Shown: positions 1-6,341 of the stretch, in pieces
Numbering within the stretch: position 1 is the first letter of the stretch
Layout: every line of letters begins with the position of its first letter
NCBI GenBank assembly: GCA_910589315.1
Contig: CAJUTB010000052.1
Coordinates: forward strand, 1 to 13,264
DNA: 13,264 bases
Direction of reading: 5' to 3'
From: an uncultured Oscillibacter sp.
GTDB lineage: Bacteria; Bacillota; Clostridia; Oscillospirales; Oscillospiraceae
The notes under the pieces: generated by a model
Databases searched by the model: none
Told to the model about the DNA's origin: nothing
Seen by the model: only the letters and a program-made list of their open reading frames with translations
Made by a program: the position numbers and the translations under genes

Positions 1-53
1 TATTTTAACACACTCGATCCATCTTTCCTAGCTTTTTTCTCGAAAGTAATATC

Positions 54-644
54 ATGAAAAAATATACTTCCCTGTTTTTCTGCGGGGTTTGCGGCTTGGC
101 GATGTCGCTGCTGCTGTGCGGCTGTGTTCCAGCCCTTCTGATCGCGCGGTCCTCAACGGATGAGGATTTGGAGAACGAGATGGAGGCCAAATGGGAGGGC
201 GACAGTTGGGACGTGCTGGATGATGACGGGAATGTTAAGGTACATTACTGGCAGGTCCTGGATGCTGAGGGAGAAGAGGTCTGCACGATTGACGGCGTGA
301 ACGCTGTGGAGAAGGTTGACGCGTTGGTAGAGGGCGATATGGACTGGGAACAGGCGGAGAGTGTGGAGAACAAAACGCCGCTTTACCAGTATGTGTTCAT
401 GCAGGAAACGACGCTCCTGGCCGGGCAGGACCCGGATTCTGAGCGGGAATATGAGGAGGTTATGCGGTTTACGGTTTATGAGGATACCGACGTGATGGAG
501 ATGACCGTTTTAGAAGAATTGAACGAGGCACTTTCGGATTCTCTGGTGAATTTGATCGGCTTAGAAGATATTTTGACCATTTATGCGAAGGCTCCATCGG
601 AGACCGTGGAAGCACTGCGGAACCCAACCCAATTCAGCGAATAA
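54..644 (+). CDS. Small acidic predicted lipoprotein of unknown function
   Basis: A 196-residue protein begins with a Lys-Lys N-terminus, a hydrophobic stretch (about residues 5-21) and a Leu-Cys-Gly-Cys sequence. Cys24 is the likely lipidated residue, which predicts a protein anchored to the outer face of the membrane. The -2 Cys is not the commonest lipobox residue, and Cys10, Cys13 and Cys22 are also present. The mature part is strongly acidic (many Glu/Asp), has no other membrane segment, and shows no motif I recognise. Only a weak GAAAG sits before the ATG, and the promoter would lie left of the window. A strong hairpin directly after the stop suggests the transcript ends here. The function is unknown; lipoprotein is inferred from the N-terminus only. 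Confidence 0.75.
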   Translation: MKKYTSLFFCGVCGLAMSLLLCGCVPALLIARSSTDEDLENEMEAKWEGDSWDVLDDDGNVKVHYWQVLDAEGEEVCTIDGVNAVEKVDALVEGDMDWEQAESVENKTPLYQYVFMQETTLLAGQDPDSEREYEEVMRFTVYEDTDVMEMTVLEELNEALSDSLVNLIGLEDILTIYAKAPSETVEALRNPTQFSE

Positions 645-649
645 GCAAA

Positions 650-677
650 AAACCCTGGGACATTCGTCCCAGGGTTT
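650..677 (+). terminator. Intrinsic terminator after the lipoprotein gene
   Basis: A perfect 12-base stem (650-661 with 666-677) encloses an ATTC loop and begins six bases after the lipoprotein stop codon. The stretch after it is only moderately T-rich (TTTGTCTTTG at about 685-694). A run of A before the left arm would give a T-run on the other strand, so it may work in both directions. Confidence 0.8.
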
Positions 678-872
678 CGGTGCGTTTGTCTTTGCAAGCA
701 GAATAAGCCGATTCGGCAAAGCCAAGCTCCGCCAAAATTCACTGCCCCTCACACAACCACCGCAGCAGCGACAGCGGAATTAGACGCAGAGGCAAGTCGA
801 TTTGGACTTCTCGTTTAGGGTCCGCCAAGCGAAAGTTTTCTACCAGTCCTCACAAACGCTCTTTTCTTTTGG
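678..872. other. Non-coding stretch, no recognised gene
   Basis: I see no gene with a ribosome binding site and no convincing promoter here. There is a short palindrome, GCCGA-T-TCGGC, at about 708-718. The octamer TCCGCCAA occurs twice (728-735 and 821-828). The GGCAAGTC at 791-798 resembles, in the opposite orientation, a piece of the neighbouring hairpin repeat, so this stretch may hold decayed repeat material. That last point is speculative. Confidence 0.4.
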
Positions 873-1047
873 ACCGTGAACGGCCCGTTTGTCTCCGGCC
901 TAAGAGCCGCCGCGCCGCGGCGGTTGGCCTCCGACACGCGCCTGCGGGCGCAGTCTTTTCTCTCGCCAGAGAAAAGAAAATGGGGGGTTCGATTTTGGAC
1001 CAGCCATTCCAAATGGCTGACTTGCCCCCGCGCCGCGAGGCGCGTCC
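873..1047 (+). repeat. Modular hairpin repeat, copy 1 (long form)
   Basis: This segment matches, in inverted orientation, the right end of the window (13153-13264). The shared parts are 873-890 and 954-1047; the latter is 94 bases with about 7 differences and no gap. Bases 891-953 are extra and absent from copy 2. Stem-loops seen by eye are: 907-923 (8-base arms around one C), 938-951 (GCGCC, loop TGCG), 955-976 (9-base arms, loop CGCC), 1001-1019 (8-base arms, loop CCA) and 1029-1044 (6-base arms, loop GCGA, a GNRA-type tetraloop when read on this strand). An open frame from 876 crosses the element into the acyltransferase but lacks a ribosome binding site, so it is not taken as coding. The element could be a mobile palindromic element or a structured RNA; I do not recognise the family. 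Confidence 0.75.
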
Positions 1048-1082
1048 ACAACATTTCCTGGAACGGAAAAGGAGGCCCGCCC

Positions 1083-1817
1083 ATGCGGCAGACAAGACTT
1101 GATGTAATTCGGGGAGCGGCACTGGTCAGTATGATTCTCTACCATGCCTGCTGGGACCTGGCGTGGATGTTTGGCCTCGCTATGCCTTGGTATCAGGGCT
1201 TTTGGGCCCATGTCTGGCAGCAAAGCATTTGCTGGACCTTCATTCTCCTCTCCGGCTACTGCTGGCCTCTGGGCCGCCGCCAGCGGAAACATGGCCTAAT
1301 AACGTTCGGCTGCGGCTTCCTTCTCACCCTCGTCACCGCAGTGTTTCTCCCGGAAAATCTCATCTTTTGCGGCGTCCTCACACTCCTGGGCAGTTCTTCC
1401 CTGCTCCTGATCCCCCTCCGTCCGGCTCTGGAAAAAATCCCCGCCCGACTTGGACTGGCCGGGAGTTTTCTTCTGTTCCTGCTGCTGCGGGATGTCAACT
1501 CCGGCTTCCTGGGCTTCGAGGGCGTTCATGTTGCCGCCCTTCCTTCCCAGCTCTACCAAAACCACCTGACCGCATACCTGGGCTTTCCGCCCGCCGGCTT
1601 CTTTTCCACCGACTATTTCTCCCTTCTGCCCTGGTTTTTCCTGTTCCTCACCGGCTATTTCCTCTGCCGCCTTCCCCGTACCGAACAAACAAACGAACGC
1701 CGCCTGCCGCTTCTGGCGGCAATGGGACGGCGTTCGCTGCTCATCTATATGCTGCACCAGCCGGTTATCTACGGCCTTTTGCTGGCGCTGCATGTACTTT
1801 TTCAACCAAGGACCTGA
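1083..1817 (+). CDS. DUF1624-type integral membrane acyltransferase
   Basis: A 244-residue, very hydrophobic protein with about seven membrane segments (approximately residues 9-30, 44-62, 70-90, 93-112, 120-136, 178-196 and 217-238). The N-terminal Arg-Leu-Asp-x-x-Arg-Gly followed by a Tyr-His in the first membrane segment, the Asp-Tyr-Phe/Leu-Leu-Pro-Trp segment (177-184) and the C-terminal Leu-His-Gln-Pro (224-227) fit the heparan-alpha-glucosaminide N-acetyltransferase-like (DUF1624) family. Members of this family are thought to move acyl groups across the membrane onto extracellular glycans; the substrate here is unknown. The start at 1083 is chosen because AAAGGAGG lies nine bases upstream; an in-frame extension to 876 would only translate the hairpin repeat. 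No promoter is visible in the 35 bases between repeat and ATG. The 3' end overlaps the convergent kinase gene by 16 bases. Confidence 0.82.
   Translation: MRQTRLDVIRGAALVSMILYHACWDLAWMFGLAMPWYQGFWAHVWQQSICWTFILLSGYCWPLGRRQRKHGLITFGCGFLLTLVTAVFLPENLIFCGVLTLLGSSSLLLIPLRPALEKIPARLGLAGSFLLFLLLRDVNSGFLGFEGVHVAALPSQLYQNHLTAYLGFPPAGFFSTDYFSLLPWFFLFLTGYFLCRLPRTEQTNERRLPLLAAMGRRSLLIYMLHQPVIYGLLLALHVLFQPRT
1684..1736 (-). terminator. Probable kinase-gene terminator inside the acyltransferase coding region
   Basis: Read on the minus strand, 9-base arms (1728-1736 with 1694-1702, CGAACGCCG/CGGCGTTCG) enclose a second 6-base stem (1705-1710 with 1716-1721). The right-hand arm is followed at once by TTTGTTTGTT. 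This hairpin plus U-rich tract begins 66 bases past the kinase stop codon, where its terminator would be expected. The same DNA encodes a loop of the acyltransferase between two membrane segments. Termination activity is inferred from the layout. Confidence 0.6.
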
Positions 1818-4800
1818 TCCAAGGTCTCCATCAGTTTCTCAATATCAATCGGCTTTGCAATGTGCCCGTTCATACCACAGAGCAGAGCTTCTTTTCGGTC
1901 CTCCTCAAAGGCGTTTGCCGTCATGGCCAGAATCGGGATATTGGACAGCTTTGGATTGTCCAAATTCCGAATGATCCGCGTGGCCTCGTAGCCGCCTAAA
2001 ACCGGCATCTGCACATCCATCAAAATCAACCGGTAATACCCCGGCTCCGACTGCTTCAGCATTTCCACGGCAATTTCGCCGTTCCCGGCGATTTCCGTCA
2101 GGAAGCCCGCTTCTTCCAGAATGGCCACCGCAATCTCCTGATTCAGCTCGTTGTCCTCCGCGAGAAGAATCCGGCCCGTGTGGTGCTTGGCCGCCAACGC
2201 CTCCAAAGGCGTCTCCGCCTCGTCCTCCCGCGTCATCACCGACTTGAGGCACTTGCGCAGCTCCGAGGAAAACAGCGGCTTCCGGCAAAACGCCGTTACG
2301 CCCGCTTCCCGGGCTTCCTCCTCAATGTCCGACCAGTCGTAGGCCGTCAGAACGATGATCGGCGCGTTATCTCCCGTTTCCTGCCGGATACGCCGGGCAA
2401 CTTCCACGCCGTTCATATCCGGCATCAGCCAATCCAAAATGTACACGCAGTAATTGTCGTTCCGCGTCACGGCCTGCCGGGTACGCAGAACGGCTTCCTT
2501 GCCCGAAAGGGTCCACTCCGCCCGCATTCCAATCTGCTGCAACATATAGGACACGCTGTCGCAGGTGTTGAAATCGTCGTCCACCACAAGGGCGCGGACA
2601 TCCTTCAGCTCCGGAATGGTCTGCGATTCCTTGTTTTCAGCCGGCAGACGGAATACCAGCGATACAATAAACTCTGTTCCTTCTCCCTGGCGGCTCCGCA
2701 CGTCAATAAAGCCGTTCATCATGTCGACAATATTTTTCGTAATCGCCATTCCAAGGCCGGTGCCCTGAATACCGCTGATGGTGGAGGTGCGCTCCCGCTC
2801 AAAGGGTTCGAAGATATGGGACACAAACTCCTCGCTCATGCCAATGCCGGTGTCCTTGATGGAGAATTCGTAATTTGCATAACCAGCCCTAGGACCGGGC
2901 TTTTCCGTAATGCGGATGTTGACGGAACCGCCTGCGGGGGTGTATTTAATGGAATTGCTGATCAGGTTCAGAAGCACCTGATTCAGCCGCAGTTTGTCGC
3001 AGTAAATTTCTTCGTGGGTAATATCTACGGTGTCAATGTACAAATCCAGCTGTTTGGCGTGGATATCGGCCTGAATGATGCTGTGAAGCCCATGAAGAAT
3101 TTCCGGCAGGCTGCTCAGCTCTTCATCCAGGTGAAGCTTGCCGCTTTCAATGCGGCTCATGTCCAGGATGTCGTTAATCAGGCTCAGGAGGTGGTTGCCG
3201 GAGGTCATGATCTTCTTCAGATATTCCTCGACCTGATCCTGACGGTCGATATGGGTAATCGCCAGATTGGTGAATCCAACAATTGCATTCATCGGCGTGC
3301 GAATATCATGGGACATATTGGAGAGGAAGGTGCTTTTTGCCCGGCTGGCCCGCCGCGCCTGGAAAAGCGCGTCCTCCAGGATGGTTTTCTTTTCCATCTC
3401 CCGGCGGGTTTCCTCGTCCACGCTGCGGAAGCCCAGGACCATCCCCTTTTGGCCCGCCCAAGTTCCGGCCCGGACGGTTTTCATCTGATAATAACGCATT
3501 TCGCCCTTTATATCGGCGCGGTAGTTGACATAATAAAGGCTTTTCTCGGCCAGTTCTTGGCTCAGATGCTCCTTGGATGCGGCGGCCCGCATCATCTCCT
3601 GGTCGTCGGCATAGACGTATTTCTGGATATAACGCTCCATGCACTCCTGAAAAGGAATCCCGGCGGTGAAAATCTCGTCCGAAAAATGGCCGCTGTGTTC
3701 GTCCACCCGCAGGGGAAAGCCCAAGCCGGTATCCAAATCAAAGAAGCTGGCGAAGTTGTAATCGACGCTGAGGGCTTGAATCAATTCCATCTGCCGCCGT
3801 TCACCCTCGGTGCGCTCCTGTTTTTCCCGCAGTTTCTGGTCGGTGCAGTCCAAAAGGAACCGCTGGTAAAACAATTCTCCGTTTTCCTCCACCAGCTTGA
3901 CATTCCCCATTACGTGCAGTTCTCTCCCGTTTTTATGACGGACAAGATATTCCACGCTGACGTTATCTCCCACGTTTTTCAGTTCCTGAATACAGCTTCT
4001 CAGGCGTTCCTTATCCTCCTCCGCCACAGAGGAGGCAACCATGTCAAAGCCCTCTGTCAGTTCCTCCTGGGAGGAATAGCCCAGAATATTAAGCGCGGCG
4101 CGGTTTACGCTGAGAATACAAGAGCCGTCCAGAGAATGACACATAATGCCGCAGTCCATGGTCATAAAAAGGGCTTCCAGGGTCTGATTCTTCTGTACGA
4201 TCTCCTGTTCATACGCCCGCTCTTGGGTTACGTCGATGGCGACGCCTACGGTGCCCATAACGCTGCCGTCCAGGTCATAGAGGGGGGATTTGTATGTGGT
4301 CAGCAGGCGGAGGCCTTTGCCGGTCTGAATCGTTTCCTCCGAAACGCAGGTCTCCCGCTTGCGCATGACCTCGGCTTCCGATTCAATGCAGGCGGGGTCG
4401 TCATGCTCCACGTTCCAGATATAGGCGTGTCCCCGGCCCTGCACGTCGTCCTTTGTCTTGTTGACGGTGGCGCAGAAGCTGTCGTTGACTTTTTCATGGA
4501 TGCCGTTTTTGTCCTTGTACCAGACCAGGTTCGGCACGCTGTTGATGGTCGCTTCCAGGAATTGGCTGGTTTCCCAGGCGTCTTTTTCCAGTTTGCACCG
4601 GGCCTGCCAGCGGGAGAAGCGAAACACAGTCTCCTCCCGGGACAGCGGCAGACGCCAGATATCCGCAACTTCCGGCAAACGGTTCGTCAAAAGGGGCAGG
4701 GTCTGCGCATCCGTCAACAAAATACATTCCGCTTCCGGACGCTTGGAGTCCAGAAGCAGGCGCAGACATTCCGAAGCGTCCATTCCCTGCAAAGCGGCGA

Positions 4801-4954
4801 AGATCACGTCGGAAGCAGCCGCCAGACTGGCGGAAGGTTCCTGGCTTTCCGTAAACGTATACGTAAAATGCTCCAAGGGCGCAGACTGTTTTATATGAGA
4901 AAAGACACCGGATTCCTGTCCGACGAAATAGAAGTGGATATGGCAATGGTACAT
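1802..4954 (-). CDS. Soluble PAS-containing hybrid sensor histidine kinase with two receiver domains
   Basis: A 1050-residue kinase. Residues 1-130 look like a degenerate receiver-like alpha/beta domain. PAS-like domains follow at about 140-245, 260-375 and 395-515. The dimerisation/phosphoacceptor domain has Ser-His-Asp-Ile-Arg-Thr-Pro with His549. The ATPase domain has Asn667, the DTGIGM box (701-706), IFEPF and GTGLGM (731-736). Receiver 1 (about 787-905) has Asp792/793, phosphoacceptor Asp841, Thr870 and Lys892. Receiver 2 (about 927-1050) has Glu933/Asp934, Asp980, Thr1012 and Lys1034. All catalytic residues are present, so both receivers should be active. No membrane segment or signal peptide is seen, so it should sense a cytoplasmic signal. 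No HPt domain or partner regulator gene is in the window. The ATG at 4954 is preferred over the GTG at 4975 because AGGGAGGA lies between the two. Its target is unknown. Confidence 0.92.
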   Translation of the reverse strand: MYHCHIHFYFVGQESGVFSHIKQSAPLEHFTYTFTESQEPSASLAAASDVIFAALQGMDASECLRLLLDSKRPEAECILLTDAQTLPLLTNRLPEVADIWRLPLSREETVFRFSRWQARCKLEKDAWETSQFLEATINSVPNLVWYKDKNGIHEKVNDSFCATVNKTKDDVQGRGHAYIWNVEHDDPACIESEAEVMRKRETCVSEETIQTGKGLRLLTTYKSPLYDLDGSVMGTVGVAIDVTQERAYEQEIVQKNQTLEALFMTMDCGIMCHSLDGSCILSVNRAALNILGYSSQEELTEGFDMVASSVAEEDKERLRSCIQELKNVGDNVSVEYLVRHKNGRELHVMGNVKLVEENGELFYQRFLLDCTDQKLREKQERTEGERRQMELIQALSVDYNFASFFDLDTGLGFPLRVDEHSGHFSDEIFTAGIPFQECMERYIQKYVYADDQEMMRAAASKEHLSQELAEKSLYYVNYRADIKGEMRYYQMKTVRAGTWAGQKGMVLGFRSVDEETRREMEKKTILEDALFQARRASRAKSTFLSNMSHDIRTPMNAIVGFTNLAITHIDRQDQVEEYLKKIMTSGNHLLSLINDILDMSRIESGKLHLDEELSSLPEILHGLHSIIQADIHAKQLDLYIDTVDITHEEIYCDKLRLNQVLLNLISNSIKYTPAGGSVNIRITEKPGPRAGYANYEFSIKDTGIGMSEEFVSHIFEPFERERTSTISGIQGTGLGMAITKNIVDMMNGFIDVRSRQGEGTEFIVSLVFRLPAENKESQTIPELKDVRALVVDDDFNTCDSVSYMLQQIGMRAEWTLSGKEAVLRTRQAVTRNDNYCVYILDWLMPDMNGVEVARRIRQETGDNAPIIVLTAYDWSDIEEEAREAGVTAFCRKPLFSSELRKCLKSVMTREDEAETPLEALAAKHHTGRILLAEDNELNQEIAVAILEEAGFLTEIAGNGEIAVEMLKQSEPGYYRLILMDVQMPVLGGYEATRIIRNLDNPKLSNIPILAMTANAFEEDRKEALLCGMNGHIAKPIDIEKLMETLDQVLG

Positions 4955-4980
4955 CTGCCGTTTCCTCCCTCGCACACATT

Positions 4981-4995
4981 AACTTGAAACAAGTT
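4981..4995. promoter_or_regulatory. Palindrome at the kinase transcription start
   Basis: AACTTG-AAA-CAAGTT is a perfect 6-base inverted repeat beginning two bases downstream of the predicted -10 box of the kinase gene. It would cover the transcription start and first leader bases. It could be a repressor operator or a 5' leader hairpin; the sequence does not decide which. Confidence 0.45.
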
Positions 4996-4996
4996 T

Positions 4997-5025
4997 ATTT
5001 TACCAATCAAACCGCTCACTGTCAA
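4997..5025 (-). promoter_or_regulatory. Sigma-A-type promoter of the histidine kinase gene
   Basis: On the minus strand, a perfect TTGACA (-35, 5020-5025) is followed after exactly 17 bases by TAAAAT (-10, 4997-5002). It lies about 45 bases upstream of the ATG and is the only good promoter in the gap before the kinase. It allows the kinase to be transcribed separately from the CHR transporter genes upstream. No terminator with a T-run was seen between the second transporter gene and this promoter, so some read-through is possible. Confidence 0.8.
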
Positions 5026-5111
5026 CCTTAATACACATAATACGCAAAGCTGCCAGCCGGAATTGTCCGCTGAACGGGGTGGGGAAACAAGCCGAAGGAC
5101 CGCAGAGCCTT

Positions 5112-5732
5112 CTATGCGCCCGCAAAGCCGAACACAATGCCCGCCGCCGCCGAAATTGCAATGAATACAATCGGATGCAGATTCTTCACCGGCTTGACGC
5201 AGTTGGTCAGCGCCAGCAGGACCGCCGCCAGCAGAATGCCCCGCAGGTCAAACACCTGCGCCAGCCCCGCGGGAAGCGCGAAGCGGTTCAGAATTCCGCT
5301 CTCCGGCTTGATGGTCTGGATGGTGGTCAGCACCTCCAGCATCACCGCGACGCACGCCGAGCCGATCAGCCCTGTGGACGCGGGCCGCAGGCCGTAAAAC
5401 GCCCGGTCCACGTAGGGGTTATTCCGGAAACTTTTCAAAATCGCCGCGACAATCAAAATCACGATGATGGAGGGGGTGATCTCGCCGATTGTCGCAATCA
5501 AAGCCCCCGGCACGCCCGCCACCGTATAGCCCACGTAAGTGGCCATATTGATGCCGATGGGACCCGGCGTCGACTCCGACACCGCCAGCATATTCATCAA
5601 ATCGCCGTATGTATACCAGCCCGTCGAACTGCCGATGGTCTGCAAAAAAGGAAGCGTTGCCATACCGCCGCCCACTGCGAACAGCCCCGTTTTGAAAAAC
5701 TCCCAGAACAGTTTCGCATAAATTGCAATCAT
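5112..5732 (-). CDS. CHR-family (chromate-type) transporter, second subunit
   Basis: A 206-residue, very hydrophobic single-domain protein of the CHR family (PF02417). Visible motifs are GGGMATLPFL (21-30) and a Ser-Thr-Pro-Gly-Pro-Ile-Gly-Ile-Asn segment (54-62). Short-chain CHR proteins are usually encoded as pairs, and the two halves are thought to form one transporter. Chromate efflux is the named activity of the family, but many clostridial members have no proven substrate, so sulfate or another anion cannot be excluded. The start overlaps the stop of the upstream partner gene as ATGA, and a GGAGG lies inside the end of that gene. Both points indicate coupled translation in a 1:1 ratio. 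Confidence 0.88.
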   Translation of the reverse strand: MIAIYAKLFWEFFKTGLFAVGGGMATLPFLQTIGSSTGWYTYGDLMNMLAVSESTPGPIGINMATYVGYTVAGVPGALIATIGEITPSIIVILIVAAILKSFRNNPYVDRAFYGLRPASTGLIGSACVAVMLEVLTTIQTIKPESGILNRFALPAGLAQVFDLRGILLAAVLLALTNCVKPVKNLHPIVFIAISAAAGIVFGFAGA

Positions 5733-6307
5733 GCCCGCTTCGCCTCCAAATTCTTCAGCACAATGCCCGCCGCCGCCGCGGCCAGCACAAACCAGACCGG
5801 CGAGATGTCCAGGAACACGCCGCCCGCCAGCACCAGGGTGAAAATCACCGCCGTCCGCTTATCCACCACGGATTTTTTCAGCAGCTTCATTACCGCGTTG
5901 AAAATCAAAATGCACACACAGACCTGAATTCCTGCAAAGGCGTTCCGTACCCAGGCCAGCTCTGCAAAGTTGGAAATCAGAGCCGCCAGAAACGAGATGA
6001 TCACCAAGGACGGGAAAATCAGTCCCAGAGTCGCCGCGATTCCGCCCGCAACGCCGCCGCACTTCTGCCCGATGAACGTGGCCGTATTGACGGCGATGAT
6101 ACCCGGCGTACATTGGCCGATGGCGTAGTAATCCGTCAGTTCCTCCTCGGTGGCCCAGCCTTTCGAGTCCACAACCTCCCGCTGTAAAATCGGCAGCATT
6201 GCCATGCCGCCGCCGAAGGTGATCACGCCCATTTTCGCAAAGGTCCAGAACAGCTCCCAAAGCTGTCTGAACCGGCTCTTTGACTGCGGCGTATGGTTTC
6301 CCTCCAT
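5729..6307 (-). CDS. CHR-family (chromate-type) transporter, first subunit
   Basis: A 192-residue membrane protein with the family's FGGGMAMLPIL (31-41) and a Gly-Gln-Cys-Thr-Pro-Gly segment running to Thr-Phe-Ile-Gly (64-80), followed by Gly-rich membrane segments. It is the partner of the gene at 5112-5732 and has the same core motifs, though the two are clearly diverged in sequence. The start at 6307 is chosen because AGGAGGGAG lies three bases upstream. An ATG at 6334 in the same frame would put that ribosome binding site inside the coding region. The gene starts 34 bases after the birA stop on the same strand with no terminator between, so it is probably co-transcribed with birA. The substrate is not shown by the sequence. 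Confidence 0.88.
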   Translation of the reverse strand: MEGNHTPQSKSRFRQLWELFWTFAKMGVITFGGGMAMLPILQREVVDSKGWATEEELTDYYAIGQCTPGIIAVNTATFIGQKCGGVAGGIAATLGLIFPSLVIISFLAALISNFAELAWVRNAFAGIQVCVCILIFNAVMKLLKKSVVDKRTAVIFTLVLAGGVFLDISPVWFVLAAAAAGIVLKNLEAKRA

Positions 6308-6341
6308 AAACTCCCTCCTAAAAAAATCGGTCATTTTTCGT

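Noticed and set aside
876..1082. Extending the acyltransferase 69 residues upstream to the ATG at 876
   Set aside because: The extension translates the hairpin repeat, has no ribosome binding site and no membrane-protein character. AAAGGAGG correctly precedes the ATG at 1083.
1818..1900. Terminator for the acyltransferase gene
   Set aside because: Only a four-base GACC/GGTC pairing was seen near the stop, which is too weak to call.
2180..4987. A 935-residue open frame on the plus strand
   Set aside because: It is the antisense of the histidine kinase, kept open by GC-rich codon use. It has no ribosome binding site and no recognisable domain, while the minus strand has complete kinase motifs.
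4976..5111. Terminator between the CHR pair and the kinase gene
   Set aside because: No stem followed by a T-run was found on the minus strand; only the kinase promoter and its palindrome are supported.
5112..6307. A single CHR gene split by a frameshift
   Set aside because: Each half has a start, a ribosome binding site and the full set of core motifs, and the ATGA overlap is typical of natural short-chain CHR pairs.
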